A stretch of 64,000 bases of DNA from Hyphomicrobiales bacterium (GTDB lineage: Bacteria; Pseudomonadota; Alphaproteobacteria; Rhizobiales; CAJQND01): positions 1-64,000 of the forward strand of contig JANQOW010000067.1 of NCBI GenBank assembly GCA_028285595.1, given 5' to 3'. Below are positions 24,557-33,487 of this stretch, piece by piece. The position numbers and the translations under genes were made by a program. The stretch's first letter is position 1. Every line of letters starts with the position of its first letter. Under the pieces are notes generated by a model that did no database searches, was not told the DNA's origin, and was given only the letters and a program-made list of their open reading frames with translations.

Positions 24557-25716
24557 CAGGCCACTTTGCGCTGCAGGGGTTCGGGCTTGGCTTTGCTCTC
24601 CACCTCAAGGCGCGCGCCGTCCCGTCCGAAGATCAAGGCATGTTCAGTGGCAAAGCGTACGTTTACCTCGTCCCCCACCTCAAAGCTCTTGCCACCCCCG
24701 GCGGCCATGCGGGCGATCATTTTGGCTTTGCCGTCCATGAGGGCCACATGGCAGAACACGTCGGAGCCGAGATTTTCCTGGTAGGTCACCTTGCCGCTCA
24801 AGCCGGCGGCGCGAGCGGCCGGCTCAATCAGAAGATGCTCGGCCCGCACCCCAATGTGAACCGGACCGGAGAGCGCAGGATCGACCCTTAAGCTGAGCGC
24901 CTTGCCGGCCAGGCGCACGCTGCCGTTTGCCGCCTCGCCCTCGAACACATTGATTTGCGGTGACCCAATAAACTTGGCCACTTCGAGCGTGTCCGGCCGG
25001 GTATAGATCAGATGCGGGGTGTCGAGCTGCATGATGTGCCCATTGCGCATCACCGCCATGCGGTCGGACATGGTGAGTGCCTCGGCCTGGTCATGGGTGA
25101 CGTAGACGAAGGTGACGCCCAGGGATTGATGAAGCTGGACCAGCTCCGCACGCATATGGACGCGCAGTTCCGCATCCAGGTTCGAGAGCGGCTCGTCCAT
25201 GAGAAAGGCCACCGGCTTGCGCACCATGGCCCGCCCAAGGGCCGCCCGCTGACGCTGACCGCCGGAGAGCTGGCCGGGTTTGCGCCCGAGCAGCTCTTCG
25301 ATTTTGAGCACTTTCGCGGTGGCTTCCACCTGGCCCATGAGTGCGTGGTACTTCTTCCGCGCCAGGATGGGGCCGACCACGGGTGCGCGCTCAAGCATGG
25401 TCAGATCGCGCAGCTTCAGCGGGGTCATCATGTTTTCCGCCACGGTGAGGTGGGGGTAAAGCGCATAAGACTGGAACACCATGGCCAGGTTGCGTTCGGA
25501 GGCCCTGACAGCGTTCATGTGCGCGCCGCCGATTTCGATGCGGCCGTCATTTGGGGCTTCAAGACCGGCCAGAATGCGCAACAGTGTGGACTTGCCGCAC
25601 CCCGAGGGCCCCACGAGCGTCAGGAACTCACCGGCATGGATGTCGAGATCCACGTTCTTCAAAACCTGAGTGTCGCCAAACGATTTAGAGATGTGCTTGA
25701 GCGCAATCGACGCCAT
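24556..25716 (-). CDS. ugpC: ABC transporter ATPase, UgpC/MalK-like
   Basis: This is a 386-residue ATPase with the extended C-terminal TOBE regulatory part usual in MalK/UgpC. Walker A is VGPSGCGKST, the signature LSGGQRQRAALGRAMVRKP, Walker B AFLMDEPLSNLD and the H-loop VYVTHDQAEALTMSDRM. An insert near residues 110-130 (MLERAPVVGPILARKKYHA) is longer than in E. coli UgpC. First gene of the operon; the divergent LysR gene lies 134 bases upstream. The substrate is not fixed by sequence. Confidence 0.85.
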   Translation of the reverse strand: MASIALKHISKSFGDTQVLKNVDLDIHAGEFLTLVGPSGCGKSTLLRILAGLEAPNDGRIEIGGAHMNAVRASERNLAMVFQSYALYPHLTVAENMMTPLKLRDLTMLERAPVVGPILARKKYHALMGQVEATAKVLKIEELLGRKPGQLSGGQRQRAALGRAMVRKPVAFLMDEPLSNLDAELRVHMRAELVQLHQSLGVTFVYVTHDQAEALTMSDRMAVMRNGHIMQLDTPHLIYTRPDTLEVAKFIGSPQINVFEGEAANGSVRLAGKALSLRVDPALSGPVHIGVRAEHLLIEPAARAAGLSGKVTYQENLGSDVFCHVALMDGKAKMIARMAAGGGKSFEVGDEVNVRFATEHALIFGRDGARLEVESKAKPEPLQRKVA

Positions 25717-25787
25717 GGCCGACTTCCTCCGTGCCGCAAAGGTTATCGAGAGGTTAACGAGCGCTGTTAAAGTTTGTGTGACGAAAT

Positions 25788-25802
25788 ATTAGTGTCACTA
25801 AT
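25788..25802. promoter_or_regulatory. Palindromic operator candidate for the divergent LysR regulator
   Basis: ATTAGTGTCACTAAT is a perfect palindrome around a central T and contains the T-N11-A pattern of LysR sites. It sits between the ABC operon and the LysR gene. Confidence 0.65.
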
Positions 25803-25850
25803 GCCAGGCAGAGTCTTTCGCGCGATATGCTCTCAGACGCGATAAGGCCC

Positions 25851-26729
25851 ATGAAATACAGCCCGTTTCAGGTTCAAGCCTTCACCCATGCCGCCCGGGC
25901 GGGCAGCTTTTCGCGAGCCGCCAGCCGGCTTGGGGTCACCCAGTCCGCGGTCTCGCAACATGTGGGCAAGCTGGAACACGCCGTTGGCTCGCGCCTGTTC
26001 GTGCGCCGCCGCGATGGCTTGGAGCTGACCCATGCGGGGCGCGAGCTCTATGGCTTGTGCGACCGGCTGGTGGATGCAGAACAATTGGTTGAAGAGAAGA
26101 TCCAAGCCTTTTCCAATCTGGACGAAGGCGAGCTGACGATCGTGGCCACAGCCACACGCCCGGCCATGTCGATCATCTCCGCCTATGTGCGTCAATATCC
26201 GAAGGTGAAGATTACGTTCGCCCTTCAAAGCTGGACCCGGTGTATGGAGGCGATGAGCGACAAGTCCGCCGACATTGCCGTGGTCACCGAGCCCGAGCGC
26301 CAGGATGCCCTGGTGCAGCGGCCGCTGAACCAGACCCAATATGTGGCGTATCTCAACACGAAGCACCCGCTGGCCAAGCGCCGGGAGCTGTCCTTGGGTG
26401 AACTGGCCGGCGAGACGGTCATTCTGCCGGAGGATGGCTCGCTCACCCAGAAGATCGTGACCGGAAAGCTTCAGGACTATGGCTTTGCGTTTCCCCGGGT
26501 GATCAAGACCACCACGTTCCTGGTGTTGAAGGAGGCGGTTCTGCATGGGGTCGGCGCCGGGCTCTTCCTGCGCGACAGTCATTATCCTAGCGAGTTTGTG
26601 GCGTTCGTGCCGATCAAGGAGATGCCGGAGACCTATACGAACTATCTGGTGATGCACGAGGATAAACAGGACCTGCGCCTGCTCAGCAGTTTTATCGATG
26701 TGACGGACGGGATGGTGTCTGAGCTTTAG
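25851..26729 (+). CDS. LysR-family regulator of the UgpC-type operon
   Basis: This is a 292-residue LysR protein. The HTH reads FTHAARAGSFSRAASRLGVTQSAVSQHVGKLE, and the effector domain spans about 90-290. CysB/MetR-type features (TELIVATATRP-like ELTIVATATRPAMSIIS) are present. I prefer ATG 25851 (AAGG before it) to the track start 24 bases earlier. It is divergent from the five-gene transporter operon, with a palindrome between them, so it most likely controls that operon. Confidence 0.86.
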   Translation: MKYSPFQVQAFTHAARAGSFSRAASRLGVTQSAVSQHVGKLEHAVGSRLFVRRRDGLELTHAGRELYGLCDRLVDAEQLVEEKIQAFSNLDEGELTIVATATRPAMSIISAYVRQYPKVKITFALQSWTRCMEAMSDKSADIAVVTEPERQDALVQRPLNQTQYVAYLNTKHPLAKRRELSLGELAGETVILPEDGSLTQKIVTGKLQDYGFAFPRVIKTTTFLVLKEAVLHGVGAGLFLRDSHYPSEFVAFVPIKEMPETYTNYLVMHEDKQDLRLLSSFIDVTDGMVSEL

Positions 26730-26776
26730 GGGGTGGGCAGACCTGCTCTGAGCGTCATTCTCGCTTTTCTCCCTTT

Positions 26777-26868
26777 CGTCTTCCCCGCGCACGCGGGGAT
26801 CCAGGGCAGGCAGAGCCTCGTCGCTCCTGGGTCCCGGATATTTTGCTGCGCAAAATTCCGGGATGACG
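26777..26868 (+). repeat. Dispersed palindromic repeat type A
   Basis: A single copy starts CGTCTTCCCCGCGCACGCGG and ends TTCCGGGATGACG, with GTCCCGGATATTTTGC in its right half. It sits between the convergent LysR and racemase genes. Confidence 0.82.
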
Positions 26869-26875
26869 AAAGGGG

Positions 26876-27565
26876 TTAGGCCAGCGCGAAGTCCAACGCC
26901 GTCTCGCAGTGGATCAGCGTGGTGTCGAACACCGGCACCTCAACGTTCTGCTGGTTCAGCAGCATGCCCACTTCGGTGCAGCCCAGAATGAGCGAATCTG
27001 CGCCCTCGGCCACGAGCCTCTGGGCAATGGCCTCATAGGCCTGCCGGCTGGGATCGGTGACAATGTCCTTGCAGAGTTCTTCATAGATGATGCGATGGGT
27101 CTCCGCCCGGTCCGCATCTGCGGGAACCATCGGCTCAAGACCGTGATCGACCAGGCGCTCGGTGTAGAAGGTCTGCTCCATGGTGAAGGCAGTCGCCATG
27201 AGGCCGGGCGTCTTGAGGCCCCGCGCGATAATGGCCTTGGCGGTTGCGTCCGCAATATGGATGAAGGGGATGGAAACGCCCGCCATCATCTGCTCAGCCA
27301 GCTTGTGCATGGTGTTGGTGGCCAGGATCAGTACGTCCGCGCCGCCTTGCTCAAGGGCTTTGGCCTCACGGTTGAGCACCGCGCCGGCCTCCTCCCATTG
27401 CCCGTTCATCTGCAGCGCTTCAATGGCTGCAAAGTCGAGAGAACGGATCAGAAGCTCCGGCGAGTGCAATCCGCCCAGGCGCGTGCGGGTGAGCGCGCAC
27501 AGCTCGCGGTAATAGATCTGGGTGGAGGCGGCCGACATGCCGCCGAGGATGCCGATGGTTTTCAT
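26876..27565 (-). CDS. Aspartate/glutamate racemase family protein (Thr/Cys type)
   Basis: This is a 229-residue member of the Asp/Glu racemase superfamily. The start is MKTIGILGGMSAASTQIYY. The first active-site position is a Thr in ATNTMH and the second is the Cys in GCTEVGM. This Thr/Cys pair matches the L-aspartate/glutamate-specific type described for E. coli YgeA; classical racemases have two Cys. ATG 27565 overlaps the stop of the SnoaL gene by four bases. Its exact amino acid is not known. Confidence 0.82.
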   Translation of the reverse strand: MKTIGILGGMSAASTQIYYRELCALTRTRLGGLHSPELLIRSLDFAAIEALQMNGQWEEAGAVLNREAKALEQGGADVLILATNTMHKLAEQMMAGVSIPFIHIADATAKAIIARGLKTPGLMATAFTMEQTFYTERLVDHGLEPMVPADADRAETHRIIYEELCKDIVTDPSRQAYEAIAQRLVAEGADSLILGCTEVGMLLNQQNVEVPVFDTTLIHCETALDFALA

Positions 27566-28002
27566 TCTGCGTGTTGATCCTGAAACTGCGCGGTGCCGGA
27601 TGCATTGAGTTGCTGTTTCACGCTGTCCACGTCCCCCAATACCCACAGCTCTGTGATTTGGCGACCATCGGTGGTGAAGAATGCCCCGCCGGCCCAGGCA
27701 ATGTCGCGCCCGGTCGGCTCCACGTTGAAAAACACGCCGCGGTGGCGCCCTTCGAACAGCATACGTGCCGCAGCTCTGGTGTCGGTCACCACCAGATCTT
27801 CAATGGTGCAGGTATAGTCCGCCAAGGCGGCGTGGATCGATCGCATATAGTCGATAAACCCGTCCGGCCCGCGCCGCTCCGGCCCAAGCGAGGCGCGGAA
27901 GCGGAAATCTTCATGCAGGATCTCATGCGCCACCGCCTCGTCGGCCTGGTTCCAGACGTCGTGGTAGAAGCGCTCGACAAGGGTTTTGGGTGTTTGTGCC
28001 AT
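27562..28002 (-). CDS. SnoaL-like ester cyclase family protein
   Basis: This is a 146-residue cytoplasmic NTF2-fold protein. It has VERFYHDVWNQADEAVAHEILHEDFRFRASLGP and DGFIDYMRSIHAALADYTCTIEDLVV, then GVFFNVEPTGRDIAWAGGAFF and ITELWVLGDVDSVKQQL, all typical of the SnoaL/ester cyclase group. It overlaps the racemase by ATGA and is likely cotranscribed. The paired function (racemase plus a small NTF2 enzyme) is not one I know. Confidence 0.82.
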   Translation of the reverse strand: MAQTPKTLVERFYHDVWNQADEAVAHEILHEDFRFRASLGPERRGPDGFIDYMRSIHAALADYTCTIEDLVVTDTRAAARMLFEGRHRGVFFNVEPTGRDIAWAGGAFFTTDGRQITELWVLGDVDSVKQQLNASGTAQFQDQHAE

Positions 28003-28106
28003 CTGATGGGTCGTTGCGTGGTTGGGGCGGGTGGCTGCCCTTATAGCAAAGAATTAAACAAGCGCGCGTAGTCTGTTCGCAATGGGCAACGAGCGGAGAC
28101 AGCGTG

Positions 28107-28910
28107 ATGTCTGAACAGCTAAACGAGGAAAGCGCCAGGGCTGCGCTGAAAAGAGCCGATGATCTGATCGAAGACGTGGTTGGCGGTGTGGTCAACATGG
28201 ATCGGGAAGATCAGGCGTTGTCGGAAGCGGATGTGCTCTTGAACCAGGCCTTGACCTTTTACCGTGGCGAGGGAAACACCCATCACGTTGCCGTCACCCT
28301 TGAAAGCATGGCCTATATGGAGCGCCACGGCCGGGCGAACATTGAGCGGGCCCGCGCGCTCTTCTTGGAAGCTGCCGAACTGTTTGAGCAGGTTGGTGAT
28401 GCCGGGGAACGCATTGCCGCGCTGCTCGAGCTTGGGGAAATGGACCCGCGCAATGCGAAAACGCAAGAGGCTGTGGACGCGCTGTTGCGTACCGGGCTCA
28501 GCGAAGATCCTCACCATACGGAAGATCCTGCGCGGTTGGCGGATGCGAAGTGGCGGGCCGGTGATGCAGACGGTGCGTTGGCGCTTTACGATGCCCTCGT
28601 GAACGAGGCCCTCACCCGCGACAGCAAAGCCCGCGCCGCGCGGCTGCTGCGCGATGTCGCCCGCATTCATGAAGACGGTAAGCGAGACAAAGTCGCTGCT
28701 GCGGACACGCTGGAGCGTGCGCTCAAGCTTGCCGAGGAAGGCAGCGACAAAGACGAAATCGGAGCGGCATTGCTGCGCCTCACCGATATTTGGGTTGAGC
28801 GCAACAAACCGAAAGTGGCCCGCGATTACTTCGAGCGCGTTGTGAACATGCGCGGGTTGCCGAGCTGGCAGAAAAAGCTCATCGGCCCCATGCGGATGTA
28901 CTTTAGCTGA
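28107..28910 (+). CDS. TPR-like helical repeat protein
   Basis: This is a soluble, wholly helical protein of about 267 residues with tetratricopeptide-style spacing, for example ALSEADVLLNQALTFYRGEGN, ARALFLEAAELFEQVGD, GALALYDALVNEAL and AADTLERALKLAEEGSD. It most likely acts as a scaffold for an unknown partner. The start ATG 28107 has GGAG eight bases upstream. It ends eight bases inside the convergent LysR gene. Confidence 0.72.
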   Translation: MSEQLNEESARAALKRADDLIEDVVGGVVNMDREDQALSEADVLLNQALTFYRGEGNTHHVAVTLESMAYMERHGRANIERARALFLEAAELFEQVGDAGERIAALLELGEMDPRNAKTQEAVDALLRTGLSEDPHHTEDPARLADAKWRAGDADGALALYDALVNEALTRDSKARAARLLRDVARIHEDGKRDKVAAADTLERALKLAEEGSDKDEIGAALLRLTDIWVERNKPKVARDYFERVVNMRGLPSWQKKLIGPMRMYFS

Positions 28911-29832
28911 GGTGAGCGGCTTGGGGCGTTGCCTGCAGGGCCTTGCTCACAAAGTCCACAAAAACGCGGATCTTCGGCGAGAGCTGGCGGTTGCTGAGAT
29001 AAAGCGCGTAAATCGGTATTTCGCGACCGGCCTCAAACTCTTCAAGGACGGAAACCAGCCGACCATCGGCCAAAGCATCCTCCACCACGAACTCCGATAC
29101 GCTCAGTATGCCTGCCCCTGACAGGGCCGCCTCGCTCAGCACTTCTATCGTGTTGCAAGTGAGGCGTCCGGAGACCCGCAGCTTGGGCTGATCTGTGATC
29201 CCGTCGAAGTGCCATTCGTTATAGAACTGGGTCTCATCCTGGCGCACCAGACAGCTGTGCTGAGCAAGGTCGGCAGGTTTGCGCGGCGTGCCGTGTTCTG
29301 CCAGGTAGGCCGGTGACGCGCAGAACACGCGCTTGGTTGATTTGATCTTCCGGGCGATCAGCGTGGAATCTTCCAAGTTCCCGGAGCGAATGGCCACGTC
29401 TGTGCCCTCTGCCACCAGATCGACGAGCCCATCGGTGAGCTTTAGCTCAATATTGATGTGCGGATAGGTGCGCAGGAAGTCCGGGATGAGTTTGACCAGA
29501 TAGCGGTTGCCGAACGCATGGGAGGTTGTGACGCGCAGGCGTCCTTGCGGCTTGGCGTAGAGTTCGGCGGTTTCGCGCTCCGTATCCTCAATATCGGCGA
29601 TGATCTGCGATGCTCTCAGATAATAGGTCTCTCCCGGTTCCGTCAGACTGAGGCTTCTGGTGGTTCTGTTGAGGAGGCGCACCCCAAGGCGTTCCTCCAG
29701 ATTGCGGATCCGCCGGCTGACCGCCGAGGGGGTCATCTGCATCGTCTTCGCCGCCTCCGCAAAGCTGCCTTCGTCCACGACGTTGACAAGGACGGCCATG
29801 TCTGTGGTGTCCGCCATGAAATCCTCATTCAT
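28903..29832 (-). CDS. LysR-family regulator
   Basis: This is a 309-residue LysR regulator with HTH NVVDEGSFAEAAKTMQMTPSAVSRRIRNLEERLGVRLLNRTTRSL, close to the DmlR/AaeR group. The effector domain ends in IRVFVDFVSKAL. It is divergent from the small gene at 29950. Neither a clear target nor a perfect palindrome is seen; the promoter is AT-rich (TTTTAAATCACTAATG). Confidence 0.87.
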   Translation of the reverse strand: MNEDFMADTTDMAVLVNVVDEGSFAEAAKTMQMTPSAVSRRIRNLEERLGVRLLNRTTRSLSLTEPGETYYLRASQIIADIEDTERETAELYAKPQGRLRVTTSHAFGNRYLVKLIPDFLRTYPHINIELKLTDGLVDLVAEGTDVAIRSGNLEDSTLIARKIKSTKRVFCASPAYLAEHGTPRKPADLAQHSCLVRQDETQFYNEWHFDGITDQPKLRVSGRLTCNTIEVLSEAALSGAGILSVSEFVVEDALADGRLVSVLEEFEAGREIPIYALYLSNRQLSPKIRVFVDFVSKALQATPQAAHLS

Positions 29833-29949
29833 GATTTTAAATCACTAATGTAATGAAAAATGAGAGGATTATCAAATTTTGAGATTGAATTATGTTGGGT
29901 GCAGATGATTTCAATTGAGAGATCGCACAACGCGAAAAGGATCGCCCCC

Positions 29950-30150
29950 ATGCAAACGACAAAAACGAACGCACCCAGCTATCTGGATTTCAACGAGATT
30001 GAGGCCGCGATGGCTGTGGGGCGGAAAGAGCGTGCAAGGATCTTCGCCTCAGTTCTGAAAGCGCTGGGAGAACGGCTCTTCGGTGAGGCCGACCAGCACC
30101 AGGGTGACGCCGTGACGTCCCCGGGCTGCGTGGCCCAAGCCAGCCGCTGA
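29950..30150 (+). CDS. Small protein of unknown function
   Basis: This is a 66-residue basic helical protein (YLDFNEIEAAMAVGRKERARIFASVLKALGERLFG), reminiscent of the short DUF1127-type proteins, without their Arg signature being clear. It lies divergent to a LysR gene, which could regulate it. The track start at 29860 adds residues encoded by the AT-rich promoter, so ATG 29950 is chosen. Confidence 0.5.
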   Translation: MQTTKTNAPSYLDFNEIEAAMAVGRKERARIFASVLKALGERLFGEADQHQGDAVTSPGCVAQASR

Positions 30151-30168
30151 ACGCGAGCCTGAGGGTGT

Positions 30169-32682
30169 TTATGCCCTCAGGCGCTCGTTCTCCGGATCGA
30201 ACGGGGATTCCTCGATCACCGTGGCGTCATAGAGGTCGCCGAGAAGCTTGATCTGCAGCTTGGTGCCCACGTCGCCTTTGTCCGGCTGAACCATGGCCAG
30301 TGCCAACGACTTGCCTACGCGCCAGCCATAGCCGCCTGAGGTGGCCCGGCCGACGAGCGTGCCGGAGGTGTCATAGATGGCTTCGGAGCCTCGGGCATCC
30401 ACATCCTTCACGCCATGCACGTCCAGGGTCACATAGCGCCAGGCGTCTCCCGCCCCGTGGCGTTCCACCAGCTTATCACGGCCCAGGAACTGGCCCTTAT
30501 TGGGGTGGACAAAACGGTCGAGGCCGGATTCGTAAGCCGAATACTCAATAGAAAGCTCGCGCCCGATCAGCCGGTAGGACTTCTCAATGGCCATCAGCGT
30601 CATCGCCCGGATGCCGAAGGGTTTGATGCCATGTTCGGCGCCCGCTTCCATCACCAGATCGAAGATCTTGTTCTGCATCTCGATCGGGTGGTGCAGTTCC
30701 CAGCCGAGTTCGCCCACGAAGTTGACCCTAAGCGCATGGGCCTGAGCAATGCCCACATTGATGAACTTGCCGGTGAGCCACTTGAAGTTGTCCGTTGAAA
30801 GATCGGTGTCGGTGAGCTTTTGCAGGATGTCGCGGGATTTTGGCCCGGCCAGGACCAGCACGCCATATTGGGTGGTGATGAGCTGCAGGTTCACGCCGCC
30901 GTCTTCCGGCAGAAGCTTGTTCAAGACATCCCAGTCATGCCGCTCAAAGGCGCCGGGACCCACCAGGTAGTAGTCGCCTTCGCCTTTCTTGTAGACTGTG
31001 AATTCGGAGCGCACGCCGCCTTCTGAGGTGAGCAGGTGGCACAGCCCCACGCGGCCGATGCCCTTCGGGATCCGGTTGGCGAGGATGCTGTCCAGCCATT
31101 CTGCGGCCTTGGGCCCGGTCACGGCATATTTCGCGAAGGCCGACATGTCCAAAAGGCCGGCATTTTCGGTGACGTTCTTCACCTCATTGCCCACATGCTC
31201 GAAGTAATTGGAGCGGCGGAACGACCAGAGCTCCTTGACCTTCTCGCCTTCGGCCGGCGGGGCATAGTTCTCCTTGGTGATCACATCGGGCCGGTCGATT
31301 TCGCTCTCTTCAAAACCATAGCCTTCCGGGGCAAACCAGTTGGGCCGCTCCCAGCCGTAAACCTGGCCGAAGACGGCGCCAAGCGCCTTCATGCGGTCGT
31401 AGCAGGGGGAGGTTTTGAGAGGCCGTGCGTCCCAACGCTCTTCGTCCGGGTAGTGGGGCGTGAAAACGTTGCGATAGGCTTCCTCGTTCTTGGTTTTCAG
31501 ATAGCCGCGCGCGGCATAAGGGCCAAAGCGGCGCGGGTCGACACCGATCATGTCGATGGTGGGCTCGCCCTCCACGATCCACTCGGCCAGTTGCCAGCCG
31601 GCACCGCCTGCGGCGGTGACACCGAACGAGTGGCCTTCGTTGAGCCACAGGTTCCGTTTGCCCCAGGCCGGGCCGATAATCGGCGAGCCGTCAGGCGTAT
31701 AGCAGATGGCGCCGTTATAAACCTGCTTGATGCCGGCTTCGCCGAAGGCCGGCACCCGTTCTATGCAGCTTTCAATATGGGGGGCGATGCGGTCGAGATC
31801 TTCCTGGAAGAGCTCATATTCGGCATCATCGGCCGGGCCGTCCACGTAGCAAACCGGGGCGCCGGGCTCATAGGGCCCAAGGATGAGGCCACCGGCTTCC
31901 TCGCGCATGTACCAGGCCGAATCCGCATCGCGCAGCACGCCCATTTCCGGCAGGCCCTGTTCCTGGCGGGCTTTGATTTCGGGGTGGGCTTCGGTGACGA
32001 TATATTGGTGCTCCACGGGGATTACCGGAATGTCGAGGCCCAGCATCTCGCCGGTTTGGCGCACGAAGTTACCGGTGGCGGTGACCAGGTGCTCGCAGGT
32101 GATGTCGCCCTTGTCGGTCTTCACCAGCCACTCGCCATTTGCCTTTTGCTCAAAGCCGATAACCCGTGTCTTGCGGTAGATCTCTGCCCCACCGTCGCGC
32201 GCGCCCTTGGCCATGGCCTGGGTCAGGTCGGCCGGCTGCACGTAGCCGTCTTCAGGGTGCTGGATGGCGCCGATCAGCCCATCAGTGTTGCAGAGCGGCC
32301 AGATCTCTTTGACTTGCTCCGGCGTCAGCACGCGCACGTCCACGTCGATGGTCTCGGCAATTCCGGCGTAGTACTTGAACTCGTCCATGCGGTCCTGGGT
32401 TTGGGCGAGGCGGATGTTGGACACCCGGCGCAGGCCCACATGCTGGCCGGTTTCTTCTTCCAGGCTGGCATAAAGGTTGACCGATTTCTGGTGAATCTTG
32501 CCGACCGAGTAGCTGACGTTGAAGAGGGGCAAGAGCCCGGCCGCATGCCAGGTGGAGCCGGACGTGAGCTCATTGCGTTCAATCAGCACCACATCGCTCC
32601 AGCCCTTCTTGACCAGAGCATAGAGCGTACCAACACCAACAACCCCGCCGCCTACGACGACCACACGTGCATGAGATTTCAT
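30169..32682 (-). CDS. Dimethylglycine dehydrogenase-like FAD oxidoreductase with GcvT domain
   Basis: This is an 837-residue two-part flavoprotein. Residues 1-390 are the FAD domain (VVVVGGGVVGVGTLYALVKKG), with GSTWHAAGLLP, whose His carries covalent FAD in DMGDH relatives. A linker and the FAO_M part follow (YLKTKNEEAYRNVF). Residues about 430-835 are the GcvT-type tetrahydrofolate domain (FRRSNYFEHVGNEVKN, GLDRFVHPNKGQFLGRDKL). The family demethylates N-methyl amines and passes the carbon to folate. The substrate could be dimethylglycine, sarcosine or another N-methyl amino acid. ATG 32682 follows AAGGATC; the track start is 11 codons upstream. Confidence 0.88.
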   Translation of the reverse strand: MKSHARVVVVGGGVVGVGTLYALVKKGWSDVVLIERNELTSGSTWHAAGLLPLFNVSYSVGKIHQKSVNLYASLEEETGQHVGLRRVSNIRLAQTQDRMDEFKYYAGIAETIDVDVRVLTPEQVKEIWPLCNTDGLIGAIQHPEDGYVQPADLTQAMAKGARDGGAEIYRKTRVIGFEQKANGEWLVKTDKGDITCEHLVTATGNFVRQTGEMLGLDIPVIPVEHQYIVTEAHPEIKARQEQGLPEMGVLRDADSAWYMREEAGGLILGPYEPGAPVCYVDGPADDAEYELFQEDLDRIAPHIESCIERVPAFGEAGIKQVYNGAICYTPDGSPIIGPAWGKRNLWLNEGHSFGVTAAGGAGWQLAEWIVEGEPTIDMIGVDPRRFGPYAARGYLKTKNEEAYRNVFTPHYPDEERWDARPLKTSPCYDRMKALGAVFGQVYGWERPNWFAPEGYGFEESEIDRPDVITKENYAPPAEGEKVKELWSFRRSNYFEHVGNEVKNVTENAGLLDMSAFAKYAVTGPKAAEWLDSILANRIPKGIGRVGLCHLLTSEGGVRSEFTVYKKGEGDYYLVGPGAFERHDWDVLNKLLPEDGGVNLQLITTQYGVLVLAGPKSRDILQKLTDTDLSTDNFKWLTGKFINVGIAQAHALRVNFVGELGWELHHPIEMQNKIFDLVMEAGAEHGIKPFGIRAMTLMAIEKSYRLIGRELSIEYSAYESGLDRFVHPNKGQFLGRDKLVERHGAGDAWRYVTLDVHGVKDVDARGSEAIYDTSGTLVGRATSGGYGWRVGKSLALAMVQPDKGDVGTKLQIKLLGDLYDATVIEESPFDPENERLRA

Positions 32683-32846
32683 TCGTCCAGATCCTTGCCC
32701 GAAATCCTGGCGCAAATCGCCAGGCGCGGCGCCACAATATCTGCCCTTACGCGCCCGGCGTAAAGATTAGCGACGGGTGGGTTGTAGAATCCGACACTGA
32801 AGAGGGTTTGGTGAGCTGAGATCAGTAAAGATGAGCTCTGATCACC

Positions 32847-33257
32847 CTAAAGCCCCTGACCGCCATAGCCCACCGCCAGGTCTCTGCGGGCAGACCGGAT
32901 GGAGACCGAATAGCCCGCCACAACGTCGATAAACGCGATCACCATGATCAGGAAGAAGGTGGATGTGGCCGCCTCGCGCACAATGATGAACTCCACCAGG
33001 CAGGCGATGAACACCAGGGTGGACAGCAAGTGGTCCAAGATGGTGCCGGCCCCTGTTCTTGTGGCCTTCAGCACTTCGATGAACAGAAGGAACAAGGCGG
33101 CGCTGATCAACATATCCGACACGGTGAGGCTCCAGAGGGCGCCTGAGGTCATGTTGATCGATAAAATCACGTGGCCCAGTTGTTGAACGCCACTCGTGAA
33201 CACCACGGCGTTGTAGCCGATGAGCACCAGAAGGATCATGGGGAATGCGAAAATCAT
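32847..33257 (-). CDS. Four-helix membrane protein of unknown function
   Basis: This is a 136-residue membrane protein with helices FAFPMILLVLIGYNAVVF, MLISAALFLLFIEVLKA, LLSTLVFIACLVEFIIV and FFLIMVIAFIDVVAGYSV. The layout suggests a small integral protein, perhaps accessory to a cation or redox system; no family recognised. The overlapping track ORF 32842-33366 is a shadow. Confidence 0.65.
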   Translation of the reverse strand: MIFAFPMILLVLIGYNAVVFTSGVQQLGHVILSINMTSGALWSLTVSDMLISAALFLLFIEVLKATRTGAGTILDHLLSTLVFIACLVEFIIVREAATSTFFLIMVIAFIDVVAGYSVSIRSARRDLAVGYGGQGL

Positions 33258-33487
33258 TGTTCAGGGCCTCGCGGATCAATGGGTGAGCGAAGCTATCAGA
33301 AACTGCTGCTTCGGACAGCCCAAAATGAGAGGACGTTGCTTCCGGAGCGGGTTCACGTTTCATCACGCGGAATGATCATAACGTCAGACGTTTTCATTTG
33401 CGCAGAGCTCACTAATCTGCTTGCACAGCTGAGGAGTTTGGACACGCATCCCACGATCTCATGTCCAGTCCCACCTGGAGACGGATC

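Noticed and set aside
31036-32763. 575-residue plus-strand ORF
   Set aside because: It is the antisense shadow of the DMGDH-like gene, His- and Ala-rich, with no domain.
32842-33366. 174-residue minus-strand ORF over the four-helix membrane gene
   Set aside because: It is in another frame of the membrane gene, with Arg/His-rich composition and no hydrophobic helices.
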